Below are positions 11,513 through 22,110 of a stretch of DNA of 64,000 nucleotides, in pieces. Each line of letters opens with the position of its first letter. Within the stretch, counting starts at the first letter, position 1. Where the stretch lies: assembly GCA_022570795.1 (NCBI GenBank), contig JAKUDP010000028.1, positions 992,001 through 1,056,000 on the forward strand, given 5' to 3'. The DNA is from Sphaerulina vaccinii (lineage: Eukaryota > Ascomycota > Dothideomycetes > Mycosphaerellales > Mycosphaerellaceae). The translations under genes were made by a program, and so were the position numbers. The notes under the pieces were generated by a model. The model did not search any database, was not told where the DNA came from, and saw only the letters and a list, made by a program, of their open reading frames with translations.

Positions 11513-12471
11513 CAGCATCATCTACAAGAAGGTCGATAGCAGCATCGCGACATCATGTACAGACAAAAGAGAGCGTAGAATGGGGACATGGCGACGGGAG
11601 CCGCCAATACAGGACATAGAGCGAAGCCAAGCGCTGGAACAAGTTCTTGACCACGATTATGCGCAACCTTCTCGCAAGACACACGTGCGCTTGCTGTACG
11701 AGATGGTGTGAGATTAGCTTGAGGTGAGCATAGCTACTGTTTAAGCGATCAGTGACAAAGCTACAGTACCGATCTCGTGCCAGTACAGCGGCGTTCCCGA
11801 CCTCGTGCCAGTACAACGGCTTTGTCACTTGGCCATGAGGAAAGTGTCTCACCACGCTACTCATACATTCATACCTCACAGATGCGAAGTGTCCGAATAT
11901 TCTCTACAGACTGCAATATCCCCACTGCGCGTTAGTCTGAGGCGTAACGATGCAGAGTCTGTCTGTTCAGGCTACTCTCTCGAGACGTTCTTCACAGCAG
12001 CAGACTTATGCCAAGGCATATCTTTTGCAGCTACCTGCCATGCTACCTAAACTGCAGCTGAACTTGCTAGAGCGACTGCTAGCGCATGCAGATCCGCCGA
12101 CTTTTGACGATGCTTCATTTCCACCGACTTGAAGCTTAAGAGTGCACGAAGCTTAAGGGTGGGCTGGCCTCTCATAACATTTGCTAATTGCATAGCACAG
12201 GTGACTTGCAGTAGCGCACCACTGCTTTGCGTCATGTAATGGTATCTACATGCCGAGCGTCTTCTACACGACTACGATTTCTACAGTGACTCTTTGTGTC
12301 GGATCAGAGAGTGGAGGAGAAGGAGCCGTTTGTCTCAGCAGGTGCCCGCGACACTATATGGGCAGGTTTGAGCCACCATAAGAGGATTACGCGGTCTACA
12401 CTTCCCATCTTACATGAACATTATCAGCCTTCACGCCTACATATCATATACAGTCCAAGGCAGGGAGAGAA
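11513..12471. other. Intergenic region with short direct repeats
   Basis: No gene seen. An imperfect tandem repeat (CTCGTGCCAGTACARCGG, two copies about 36 bases apart near 11770-11820) and a short direct repeat GAAGCTTAAGRGTG (near 12131-12162) are visible. The last 100 bases are probably the leader of the GH64 gene. Confidence 0.45.
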
Positions 12472-14032
12472 ATGGGCTTCTTCGGTTCACTCAAGGATAG
12501 GATCAGAAGCTTGATCAGGAGACATCATCTCAAGCAACAGCAGGCTGGACAAGCCTGCCCATCTGTAGTGGACTCGACAGCCGCAAAGGGAGCAGGGATT
12601 GCGGCGCTGCAGCAGAATCTGCCTCCGCTATGGCGGCCTAGTGAGAAGCAACAGCAGGATGCCGTTCAGCGAAAGCAGGCCCCATTAAGAACGCAGAATC
12701 GTGCTGCAGTCCAGGGTGCTCAGGCTGCCACTACTACTGGTACATTGCAGATTGCTTTGGAGAACCAGTCCAGCAATTCGGACATGTACGCGTATATCAT
12801 GGGCCGAGCTCTGGACAATAATGGCGCCCTCTTCATTCTTCAATCCGATGCGAACACTGCCTACTACCCTGCAAGTCCATCTTCTACTGGATCAACTATA
12901 CCTGTCAACATCTCGATTCCTTTGGGAGCACCAGGCAACATTGTAACTGCGACTATTCCTCGCCTTGCTGGTGGACGTATTTGGTTCTCACAAGGCTCGC
13001 CTCTGACATTCTTACTCAATCCGGGACCTGGTCTTGTCGAGCCTTCAGTATTCAATCCTTCGGACCCAAATTACAACAAGAACTTTGGATTCTGCGAGTT
13101 CACATTCAACTCCGCCCAAGTCTTTGTCAACATCTCATATGTTGACTTTGTCAGCAACATACCAATCGCGTTGACCTTGCAAGACACTTCTGGAGGTAGC
13201 CAGCATGTTAGTGGGATGCGAACCAATGGTCTGGCCACTGTCTGTCAAGGTCTTCGCGCACAAACAGCGAAAGATGGTCGACGATGGAGTTCTCTCATCG
13301 TGCAGAGCAACGGCCAAGATCTGCGAGCACTTAGTCCCAACTCTGGAATCACCACAAACCCAGACTGGTTCGGAACATATTGGACAGACTATGTGAATCA
13401 AGTGTATACGAAATACACAACCGACACACTCACAGTCGATACTCAAGCTTCGTGGGGTGAGGTTCAGGGACAGGTCGGATCTCTAGGCAACTTGAACTAT
13501 GGCGCTGGTGGCCTCTTTCCCAAACCAAGCGCCAAAGATATCTTCGGCAATAATACTGGACCTTTCGCGACTGGTGGGAATGCCGAGACGAATGCGATTA
13601 TTCCAAGACTGGCAGCAGCATTCAATCGAAGTACACTTCTGCTGAGCAACCAAGCACCGAATGGGACGAATCCTACACAGTACTACCAGAATGCGACGAC
13701 GAACGTATGCGCAAGTCTTGTCTATTGTACTTGATCGGTGCGCTGACGTGAATGCAGCACTACGCTCGAATCGTCCACGCTGCCAACGTTGATGGACTTG
13801 GCTACACCTTTCCTTATGACGATGTGACGCCTGATGGAGGTAAGATGTAGAACCAGTGGCTTAGGAGAGGAAGTCGCTAATTTGAAGCAGGTAAACCACA
13901 AGAAGGCTCCGTCTACAGCTTCTCGCCCACGACACTCAGAGTCACGGCCGGTGAGTGCAGCCCTTCTATGCTGCCTCGAAAACAGATATATGCTGACTCT
14001 TCCTAGGTGGAAACAACGCTTACGCAGCGTGA
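12472..14032 (+). CDS. GH64-type beta-1,3-glucanase (thaumatin-like fold)
   Basis: Exons 12472..13704, 13758..13839, 13891..13950, 14007..14032; 466 aa. From about residue 90 the sequence follows GH64: LQIALENQSSNSDMYAYIMG, LAGGRIWFSQG, EPSVFNPSDPNYNKNFGFCE, FTFNSAQVFVNISYVDFVS and, in the last exons, HYARIVHAANVDGLGYTFPYDD. GH64 enzymes release laminaripentaose-type oligomers from beta-1,3-glucan, so wall remodelling or lysis is likely. Oddly, there is no signal peptide: the N-terminus is MGFFGSLKDRIRSLIRRHH, a basic amphipathic helix, then a Gln/Ala-rich linker. Either secretion is unconventional or the protein is intracellular. The three 3' introns are short and in phase. The catalytic acids cannot be placed without an alignment. 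Confidence 0.85.
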
Positions 14033-14405
14033 TCGGGATTCCTCCGCTTGATCGATCGAGTTGAGCAAATGCCATTTACGGAATAAGTGATACTCGTTCC
14101 CGACAGTATGGTCCTGTGATGCACCTATGTCCAATTGTGGAGACTTGATGTTGTACGAAATTGAGAAATTGGTCCGTTTCGGATGTATCGCTTTTGAGCT
14201 GTTGCGTTTCATGTACGACGCGCCACATCTCGCCCATATCTTTTCTTCGATGACAATTTCTTTTCAGCCTTGTCTTTTCTCTCCTCATATCATACTTTCG
14301 CCATCCGACTCGCAGAGTACTCACGAAGTCGTTTTACATTTCTGCATAGATTCGACATCGTCTGGATCGACATCCACGGCTTTCACGAGAACAACTCTCA
14401 TCAAC
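14033..14405. other. Intergenic, leader of the UstYa-like gene
   Basis: No gene seen. An upstream in-frame extension of the next gene exists but is pyrimidine-rich and leader-like, so it was not included. Confidence 0.45.
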
Positions 14406-15375
14406 ATGCCAATGCCATGGACTTCCTATATTTCAAGTACGAGGAGGAGCTGGCCCCATCAACCATCCATCGAACAAGAAGAAGATCTACTGAGCGAGAA
14501 GACAGCAACAACATCTGAAGAACACGAATCATCTGAACTACAAGAATGGCAAGCAGCATATGAGAAACTGAAGCGCAGTTTCATCATAGTTGTACTACTT
14601 CTCAGCTGTATAATTGTCGGTATTTTGTTGCCGTGGCATAGAGATGATCCTGCTTCAGCGAGGTCGAGGGAGGAGAATGAGAGTGTGGTGCCGGAAAGTG
14701 AGTATAACAATCTCCGCTGTACAGAGGTTGGACGAAGAGGAATTGCGAACCTTACTGACGATATGCAGTTCCCTGGACGAAAGTCACCTTTGCAAGAAAC
14801 GAATCCTTCGCAGCCCCTTCTTCACCGGAATCAGATGCTGCTTGGGGGGAGATGATGCCTGTAAGTTCATCTCCACCACCTCCACCATCTCATCCCATTC
14901 AACCTAACGAACTAACTCCATCTGTGTGTATGTACAGCCAGGCGACGGCTTCGTAGTCATCAATTCCCCCAACAACAGCAATCTACCACCCGGTAAATCC
15001 ACCCGCTACGGCCAAGTCTACGATACATCAATGTGGCATCAACTCCACTGTCTGTCTCATATGAGAACATACTTATATACCCTACAATCCTCTCTTTCCT
15101 TAAACAATTCGCAGGAGATATTCGATGTGCTCCTCGAACCGCAATCGGATCATATTGCTCATTGCTTTGATTATTTGAGACAGAGTATTATGTGTGCAGG
15201 GGATTTGACGTTGGAGTGGCCGAGAACGGAGAAAGATGGGAGGAGGTTTGCGGTTGATGGGTGGGGGATTGAGCATCAGTGTCGGGATTGGGATTTTATG
15301 GCAGGGTGGGTTGAGGAGAATGCTGTTGGTAAACATCATTCTCATGCTGAAACGGAAGTCGTGAGGGGGGCGTAG
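14406..15375 (+). CDS. UstYa-like (DUF3328) protein
   Basis: Exons 14406..14697, 14769..14860, 14938..15375; 273 aa. A cytosolic tail is followed by one membrane span (SFIIVVLLLSCIIVGILL, about residues 59-76) and a lumenal domain. The family phrase VTFARNESFAAPSSPESDAAW bridges exon 2, and two H-x-x-H-C motifs are present: HQLHC (about 162-166) and HIAHC (about 200-204). The introns fit consensus and restore this domain. UstYa proteins are copper-type oxidases or cyclases in fungal RiPP (ustiloxin, cyclochlorotine) pathways and in other secondary metabolism. The neighbours (GH64 glucanase, MTAP) are not a recognisable cluster and I saw no repeat-bearing precursor peptide, so the role is open. 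Confidence 0.85.
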
Positions 15376-15568
15376 TTGAAGACTACTTCATGAGGGTCGA
15401 TATGGTGTGTCTGGGAATGAGCGTGAAGAGAGGTTATTGGAGCCTCGCAGACCAAATCTTTGGTGTGGCTATGTGAGCCTCGCGGCAGGGTATCGCAGTG
15501 TCGCAGTCTATCTGTATGCAGTTGTTGAAGAACGCTTTTTGTCAGTGATGCACCTTTACAAGGCAAGC

Positions 15569-16554
15569 TTAGTCAAAGTAGCCTGGGAACAGCCATGACA
15601 GCTTCTCTTTCGCTTCCGCCGAACGACCTGATGGTGCAGTGATGCTACCAGCAAACTTGGTCTGGCCAGTCAGATGGGTAGCAGATACCAATTCAGCATG
15701 CTCCTCCTTACTCAGCTCATTCAGCACAGCTCCAACAAAGCGATATGCATTCTCCGAGTTCGCCTTCATGTTCCCCATGACCATCTCCACAGTCACATCT
15801 CCAGCAGACTCGTGCCAGCAGTCGTAGTCGGTACTCATGCAGATCATCTGGTAGGCAATCTCGGCCTCTCGTGCCAGCTTGGCTTCTGGCAACACAGACA
15901 TGTTGATGACTGAGCCTCCCCAGCTGCGGTACATGTTGCTCTCTGCTCGGGTAGAGAACTGTGGTCCTTCCATGCAAATGATGGTGCCCTTGTCGTGCAG
16001 TCTCACTCCATCGCCTTCTAGAGAATGTCCACAGCGACGAACAATGTCTGCCACGTTCCCGTCGAATGGGTCTGCGAATCCTACATGGCCAACCATGCCA
16101 CCCTCAAAGAAAGTGAATGGACGAATGCCCTTGGTGCGGTCGATGACTTGATCTGGCACCACAAAGTCGCGTGGCTTGATGGCTTCTTGCAGACTTCCCA
16201 CAGCAGAGAATGCGATTATCGTGCGCACGCCAATCTTTCGCAGAGCAGCAATGTTGGCGCGAGCAGGAACCTCGTGTGGTGCAAGTTCGTGGTGCAGGCC
16301 ATGGCGAGAGAGGAAGGCGACTGGGATGGGTTTGCCGGTGGAAGGCGATGGGTGGTGGAGGACTGAGATAGGCGAGGAAGGCATGCCCCAGGGAGTCGAA
16401 GGCTGCAGTGTAGCGACATGAGTGAAGCCGGTGAGAGATTGCAGACCAGTGCCGCCAATGACTGCAATGGCAATGGGATCTGGACATATTAGTTCTTATA
16501 CTTACCGTGGCGTCGAAGAGCATTACCATCGTAGTGATCAGCAATGTTGGCCAT
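15569..16554 (-). CDS. MEU1: S-methyl-5'-thioadenosine phosphorylase
   Basis: Exons complement(16527..16554, 15569..16479); 312 aa. It cleaves 5'-methylthioadenosine with phosphate to adenine and methylthioribose-1-phosphate, the first step of methionine salvage after polyamine synthesis. Motifs: IAVIGGTGL at the start of exon 2, SRHG followed by HEVPARANI, FSAVGSLQEAI, then MEGPQFSTRAES and INMSVLPEAKLAREAEI, and ICMSTDYDCW near the purine pocket. Exon 1 codes only ten residues (MANIADHYD plus a split codon). The 47-nt intron starts GTAATG; a better-looking GTAAGT lies 21 nt further on but would leave only 26 nt, too short to splice. It is head-to-head with the tRNA deaminase gene. Confidence 0.92.
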
Positions 16555-16957
16555 TTTGCGATATCCGATGTGCACACGTCGAGTAGTACTGGTGGTGCTG
16601 ATGAGGAGTCTTGCTACGAAGTGCATATGAGAAACAAAAAGTCTAGCTCACCTTCACTTTCAGAAGAAGCCCCACCACGATAAACCTTGTCTGAAACTTT
16701 ATCTAATCGCGTACCTGTGTCTTGGCAACGTCTTCCTCTTCTTCTGCTCTTCTGTCTTCCTCCCATGTCATTACTAGTACCAGAAACATCACATCCTCTA
16801 ATGAGCGAGACTAAGCGACCCAAGTCTCAGACGAGGTGCAAGGCCATCGAGATCACTTTCCAGAGAAGACTTCCGACCGCCGCAGAGACACGCTACTGTC
16901 CCTTTACTTTTCCGCCTGGATCTCATCTCGAGCACATAGATATGGAGAGAGTAAAGA
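16555..16957. promoter_or_regulatory. Divergent promoter region, MTAP / TAD1
   Basis: 403 bases between two divergent start codons, with CT-rich stretches (for example CTTCCTCTTCTTCTGCTC near 16730). No separate gene seen. Confidence 0.5.
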
Positions 16958-18154
16958 ATGAAAAAAGCTGATCTCATCGCCGAATGCGTTCTCAAAACAT
17001 TCGGAGCACTCCCAACCAAGTTCAAGCCTCGGAGACTACCAAATGGCCAGCGCGAATGGGTCCCCTTGGCTGGTATCGTGCTCAGCAGAGGTGGAGTCAG
17101 CGCCACCACCTTGACCTGTGCGGCCCTTGCAACTGGCATGAAATGCTTACCACAATCGAAGCTCGACTTGGCGAAAGGCAACATCCTTCATGATTGGCAT
17201 GCTGAGATCCTAGCTATCCGCTCTTTCAACAGGTTCCTTGTCGATGAGTGTGCAGACTTGGCTAAGAAAGGACGTGGCGAGCATGGAGAGTGGGTGCAGT
17301 GGAGACCAGGCCAAGAACAGCCATTCGCGCTTCAGGACGATGTCAAGATCTACATGTACTGCTCCGAAGCACCATGTGGCGATGCATCAATGGAGCTCAC
17401 CATGTCCGAGCAGATAGATGCCACTCCTTGGGAGCGACAGCAGTACGTTGGAGAGGACGGACTCCTGGGTCGTGGTAACTTTGATCAGCTGGGCGTCGTG
17501 AGGAGGAAGCCTTCCAGACCTGATGCGCCACAGTGCTTGAGCAAGAGCTGCTCAGACAAGTTGGCGATGAAGCAGTGCACGAGCTTGCTTTCTGGTGTTC
17601 TGTCTCTCCTGGTCCATCCTCGGAATGTGTATCTCTCTACTCTCGTTCTTCCGGAGAAGCAGGTGTTCGCCACTGCGATTGAGCGGTCGTTCGGTACCAC
17701 TGGAAGGATGAAGCTCTTGGCTGAGAAACACGTTCAAGAGAATTGGCATCAATACGGATACGCTTTCAAACCTTTCGACGTCCAAACCACTTCGGCCACA
17801 TTCGACTTCTGCAAACCACCGAAGAGCGACTCAGCAGCCTCAAGCAATCTGTCAGCCATGTATACACCACGACAGCAAGAAGTTCTGATCAATGGAGTCC
17901 TGCAAGGCCGCAAGCTACTTGATCCGAAAGGCGCTAGCTGTGTCAGCAGGAGACGAATGTGGCAGAGCGTGGAAGATGTGATTGAGTCTGCAGGACCAGC
18001 CTACGCAGCTCAGACGTCAAAGGTAATACCATATGCAGACTTGAAGCAGAGTACTACGCTTGAGGGCCGAGAGCGCGTTAAACGAGATGTGCGAAGTCTG
18101 GGACTGCAAGGCTGGAAGAGGAATCAGGGCGACGACAGCTGGAGCATTCCATGA
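16958..18154 (+). CDS. TAD1: tRNA-specific adenosine deaminase 1 (ADAT1/Tad1)
   Basis: Single exon, 398 aa. It converts A37 of tRNA-Ala to inosine. The deaminase active site is complete: DWHAEILAIRSF supplies the zinc histidine and catalytic glutamate (H81, E83), SEAPCGDASM gives the first zinc cysteine (C140), and LSKSCSDKLAMKQ the second (C198). The early LAGIVLSRGG and late YPxF-like region (KVIPYADLKQ) fit ADAT1 rather than the ADAT2/3 enzymes. The start ATG reads MKKADLIAECVLKTFGALP, a typical family start; an upstream ATG 15 bases away is in another frame and stops at once. Confidence 0.92.
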   Translation: MKKADLIAECVLKTFGALPTKFKPRRLPNGQREWVPLAGIVLSRGGVSATTLTCAALATGMKCLPQSKLDLAKGNILHDWHAEILAIRSFNRFLVDECADLAKKGRGEHGEWVQWRPGQEQPFALQDDVKIYMYCSEAPCGDASMELTMSEQIDATPWERQQYVGEDGLLGRGNFDQLGVVRRKPSRPDAPQCLSKSCSDKLAMKQCTSLLSGVLSLLVHPRNVYLSTLVLPEKQVFATAIERSFGTTGRMKLLAEKHVQENWHQYGYAFKPFDVQTTSATFDFCKPPKSDSAASSNLSAMYTPRQQEVLINGVLQGRKLLDPKGASCVSRRRMWQSVEDVIESAGPAYAAQTSKVIPYADLKQSTTLEGRERVKRDVRSLGLQGWKRNQGDDSWSIP

Positions 18155-18816
18155 GACTCGAATAGAGCCACTGCCACTTCTCCATCGAGCTGGGGACGAG
18201 GCACTAGAGACGATTGCCATACTAGCAACAACTTTTGCCAATTGGTAAAACACATGACAAGCTGCTACCCTGTCGCCCATGCCACGCAATTCTACGTTTA
18301 CTCCGTTGCTTACCCAGAACAGCCGCGCTGACGTTGGCATAGACTCACAGTCTCTCTCGCTCGCTTAGGACCATGCGTGGAAGTGGAATAGCTTGTTGGA
18401 TGGGAGACATGGAAAGAGATACCGCGGGTTCTTGGAGGCTATCAGAGAGCTGCTCGATAAGCATGAGGCACGGTGCATGGCTGCTATAACACGACGTCTC
18501 CTGCTTGCATCCGATACTACTGACAGCAGGCTCGCCAAAGGTCCTGTTGCTACTCAAGATGCGCTCTCAGCGCCGGCATTACCACCACACTTTCCGATGC
18601 CAATATGGAGCTATCCGGGCCGTCTCGCCAGCATCTAAAGCAACACCTGCCGCGTCGAGCGCCGCAATGATGGATTGAGATGTGCAAAGGTTCAATAGTG
18701 ATGAGGCAACCGCACACTTTGGCTCAGGTCGCTCTGATCCACCGATGGGAGCCAATTGCGCGGCAGGTGCGCACTCGGTGGCCTGGTGCGGTTGAAGATT
18801 CTTCGAAGCCGCCATC
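18155..18816. other. Intergenic region before decayed block
   Basis: No gene supported. Frames up to about 107 codons on the minus strand lack motifs. Marks the left edge of the degenerate block. Confidence 0.4.
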
Positions 18817-19989
18817 ATGGACGACCTTACCAATTCCGACCATATTCTCTACGAGGCGATATATGACAAGCTCGGACATCTGGAGGACGACATCCGCCAG
18901 AGGCTTGCAGCCTTTATAGTGCAGTACCTACACCAAGGCGAAGCTAGACTCGTACGCACAGAGAACCTGGGCATGTGTCTTGAAGTGGCAGAGGACTCCC
19001 AGGCTCCTCACGGTAACATAAGACGCAAGGTGCTTATCGTGCTTCACTGGCCACCGATTGACGACGGAGACTCGGATTCGGACAGCCACTCCGATTCTTC
19101 GTCCGACGACAGCTCAGACGACGATGATTCTGAAGGTGAGGCAAGAGCGCCTATGCAGTTGAGCTTATCGAGGACTCTGACGCGGACGTAATTCTCCTCT
19201 GTGGGAAGGCTGTTTATGCCTTTTTCGAAACCTATGTGGGCAAACTGCAGGACAAAATGGTCATCGGAGGTGGTCAAGTGAGTTGAGGTGACACTTTTGA
19301 CCAATGACAGGCCTGTCTCTGGAAGCACGGAAGAAATCTTCCTGCGCCAGGTCTGCGATCTTATAAGCTTAGAAGCTCGATACTGCAGAGAAGACCTTCT
19401 CAGCATCAAATAAGTACCCCAATGTCTCGCTCGGCACGTATCTACCATGGCGACGGTCTCTGGGACAAGCCTATATGGATAGGCTGCCCCGCTTCCAGAG
19501 ATACTTACTGACCTTGTTACTATGGTAGGTCTTCTGTATCGATCACCCCGAGTTTGTGTACGCCCACGCTGGCGTTGAGCGCCTCGAGAAGAACCTCTCC
19601 GCACTTACACGCTTGACAGTTGCTGGTGGCCTGAAGATTAACAAGGCATATTTCGCCGACCGGATTCATGTGAGGAAGACCGCCAAGAGCTCTTTCAAGC
19701 CACCACCTAGTGAGCTTAATGAGCCCATCAAGAAGATTGATCGCAGCTATGTCGCCAAATACAAACGTAGCGAAATGCCGGAGGCGTTATGCCGGGAGTG
19801 GACGCAGCGCAGCTACACAAAGCACGGTCACAAGAAAGCGCTAGAGGTTGGTCGCCTGTCTCAGTCCATGCTACAGCCGCGAATGACTGGTATATCCCCG
19901 AGCATCTCAGAAAGAAGACAGGTGGCATGCACCATTTTCACGTCCGGAGCAGAGCTACGCGCGGGAAGGAAGGAGGCTGTGGAAGATAG
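18817..19989 (+). pseudogene. Disrupted gene for an acidic fungal protein of unknown function
   Basis: Coding-like sequence runs through three frames. The first 106 codons (MDDLTNSDHILYEAIYDKL...) end in an Asp/Ser/Glu-rich tract; reading then continues as KSAYAVELIEDSDADVILLC only if one base is added near 19140. A normal intron (19278..19372, GTGAGT...CTTAG) joins KMVIGGGQ to KLDTAEKTFSASNKYP. The frame next meets a TAG at 19526-19528, directly followed in the same frame by VFCIDHPEFVYAHAGVERL. A further shift near 19830-19848 leads to SPVSVHATAANDWYIPEHL and then TGGMHHFHVRSRATRG. Three separate lesions in otherwise protein-like sequence argue for a pseudogene. The TAG could come from CAG by one C-to-T change. 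I do not recognise the family. Alternatively, unusual introns might rescue parts. Confidence 0.6.
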
Positions 19990-20103
19990 GGTAACGAGTG
20001 GCCTGGGAAATGGCGATTGAAGACAATGATCTGCTATGAGAGCTCAAGGAAGAGCAGTACCTGTCACAGCGACATGTGCTCATGGTTATTATGATGTCAA
20101 GAA

Positions 20104-20256
20104 TTCTGCCAATTGGCAGTTGTCAAGTATCAATGCTGTCAGCTTTGTTGTTGGTCAAAAGTTCTGCCGATTTGCAGAATGTTGAGGTCTGCATTGGTCA
20201 CACGAAGCAGGAGGTGTATTGCACTAATCGCACAAAAGTTCTGCCAATTGGCAGAA
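20104..20256. repeat. Three copies of an 18-bp palindrome
   Basis: TTCTGCCAATTGGCAGAA is its own reverse complement. It is perfect at 20239-20256, with related copies at 20104-20119 (last two bases differ) and 20162-20179 (TTCTGCCGATTTGCAGAA). The last two are preceded by AAAAG. An extra half-site TTGGCAGA follows directly at 20257. The spacing is 58 and 77 bases. These could be protein-binding sites, hairpins or debris of a small inverted-repeat element. Confidence 0.7.
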
Positions 20257-20361
20257 TTGGCAGAGCAGATAAGGAAAGGCCATGCATTACTTCTCTGCAG
20301 ATTGCTCGCACACTACGGCACCCAGGTTACAGACGTACCAGTATTGGAATTGAATCTTCTT

Positions 20362-20713
20362 TCAGAGACACATTCTTGTCAAGCTCGTTCCACCTGCTCC
20401 AATGCACTCCGCAGACGTCTTCCAGTTCGCCTTCGGAGGACGAGGCAGGTATCGATCATTTGCTTCTGCCTCATCGAGCTTGGCCTTGGTGATCTTCTTC
20501 TGTCGAAATTCGGAATTCGTTCGATACTTCGGCGTGGCAGACGATGACTTGGCATCATGCTGCTTCTTAAGGGTTATCGTCCGCAGCCTTGGCCTCTTTC
20601 TGGCAAGCGTAATAGTTCTTGTGCCACTGCGAACGTTCCTCGCGCTCCTCGGGAGTCTCGTCAGTGACAAGCATTGAGGCCTCGCCTGCTTCATGTGCTG
20701 TGGGATGAGCCAT
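20362..20713 (-). pseudogene. Small frameshifted ORF remnant
   Basis: An ATG at 20713 opens a 48-residue frame (MAHPTAHEAGEASMLVTDE..., then QWHKNYYACQKEAKAADDNP) that stops at 20567-20569. The next frame continues without a break as KKQHDAKSSSATPKYRTNSE, then FRQKKITKAKLDEAEANDRY, and stops at 20362. The charged, Lys/Glu-rich style is alike on both sides of the shift, so one indel near 20570 probably split one gene. Family unknown. It overlaps the start of the plus-strand charged ORF, so the two cannot both be fully real. Confidence 0.35.
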
Positions 20714-22110
20714 CTGTTCTTGCTGGCTGCATCGAAGACCCCTGGCGAGCTAGCTCTAGCTGCGGCCGAGAAGGCTGCTCGAGGCGAAGAAGATGAGGAC
20801 GGAGATCAAAAGATGAGTGATGCAGGGCGTGAAGACGACGCCGGTAAAGACGACGCCGCCGAGAAGAAGGACGATGCCGAAGCCAAGAATGTCGAAGAGC
20901 AGCAAAAGGCCGAAGCAAAGAAGGTCGAAGCTAAGAAGGTCGAAGAGCAGCAAAAGGCCGAAGCAAAGAAGGTCGAAGAAGAGCGAAAGACTGCTGACAA
21001 GAAGCTCGAAGAAGAGCAGCGAAAGGCCGCCAACAAGAACAAGTTTGAAGAAGAGCAGCGAAAGACCGCCGACAAAGAGCTCGAAGAAGAGCGAAAAGCT
21101 GCTGAGGCTGAGGCTAAGAAGCTCGAAGAAGAGCAGAAGGCCGCTAATGATGCCACACTCAAAGAGTTGCATTTTGCATTTCATGCTAACATATTCCTCT
21201 AGACATTCTTAAGTCGGCCATGAACTGGATACCATCGCCATCCAAGTATCTGACTTTGGCCATCGAGCAAGCTGCCAAGCCGCGAAGGCTGGTGACGATG
21301 GTGATGAAGAGATGACAGATTCTAGCGATGATGATAGCGAATCTGACGATAAGATGACTGACTTAGCGATGATGATAGCGAGTTTGACGATGAGGCCGCC
21401 GCAGCTCAGAAGATCAAGGACGATGAGAAGAAGGCCGCCGCTGCTCAGAAGATCGAGGACGATGAGAAGAAGGCCAGAGGCGAGCAGGAGAGGCAGGACT
21501 CCATCGATGCCGAAGACAAGAAGATCACACAAGAGCAGGAGCCACAGGACTCCATCGATGCCGAAGCCAAGCAGAAGGCCGAGGAACACCAGCAAAAGAC
21601 CGCTGAGGCTGCCGCTAAGCTCGAAGACGAGCAGCGAAAGGCCGCTGACGGTGCTGCAGCACCCAAAGATGATCCCGCGGGTAAGCAAGAGTCTTGATCG
21701 AGAAGAAATGTACTTCGCTAATTCCCGCAGAGCTTGAACAGAAAGCCCTCATGGAGACGTTGGCGAAGCTGGCAGACCAGGAGGTCCTCCAGGCATGGGC
21801 TGAGTCGCAACCTGGCACGTTCCCAGAATCCCGGCAAGCGCCAACTGCCTCCAAGGGCAAAGAGAAAGCGGAAGAACCTGATACTCCCGACCGAGAGAAG
21901 ACACATGAACAAACAGATGCTCCCGAAAATGAGGATGACTCCGAAAGAGAGGACGAAGCAGAGTCGGACCCAGCTCCAGAAGACGATGATGATACCGAGC
22001 ATGTCACGGCTGACACACTCCCTATCCAAGACAAGAGCTGTACCCGCCTCATCATCATCGACGAAGGACATTGGGCCAAGGAAGCGAGATCTCCAGAGCC
22101 TTCATACTGA
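20693..22110 (+). pseudogene. Lys/Glu-rich coiled-coil ORF with frame breaks
   Basis: The first 170 codons are built of degenerate EEQQKAEAKKVE, EEERKTADKKLE and EEEQRKAANK units, which would form a long charged helix. Coding resumes after about 21200 as ILKSAMNWIPSPSKYLTLAI and moves into SSDDDSESDDK. There a duplicated unit (AGCGATGATGATAGCG) has lost one base near 21362 relative to its first copy, shifting the frame. The shifted frame is open (QKIKDDEKKAAAAQKIEDDE) and has a normal intron (21681..21730, GTAAGC...CCGCAG) before LEQKALMETLAKLADQEVLQ and an acidic tail to the stop at 22108-22110. The codon pattern is coherent in the shifted frame. Product unrecognised; it may be a recently broken gene or an assembly error. 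Confidence 0.45.

Noticed and set aside
16501..16526. GTAAGT in MTAP intron 1 as the donor
   Set aside because: It would leave a 26-nt intron, below any plausible spliceable size; the upstream GTAATG donor is in the same phase.
20076..20547. Overlapping frames across the palindromes
   Set aside because: Their sequence is dictated by the palindromic repeats and has no protein character.
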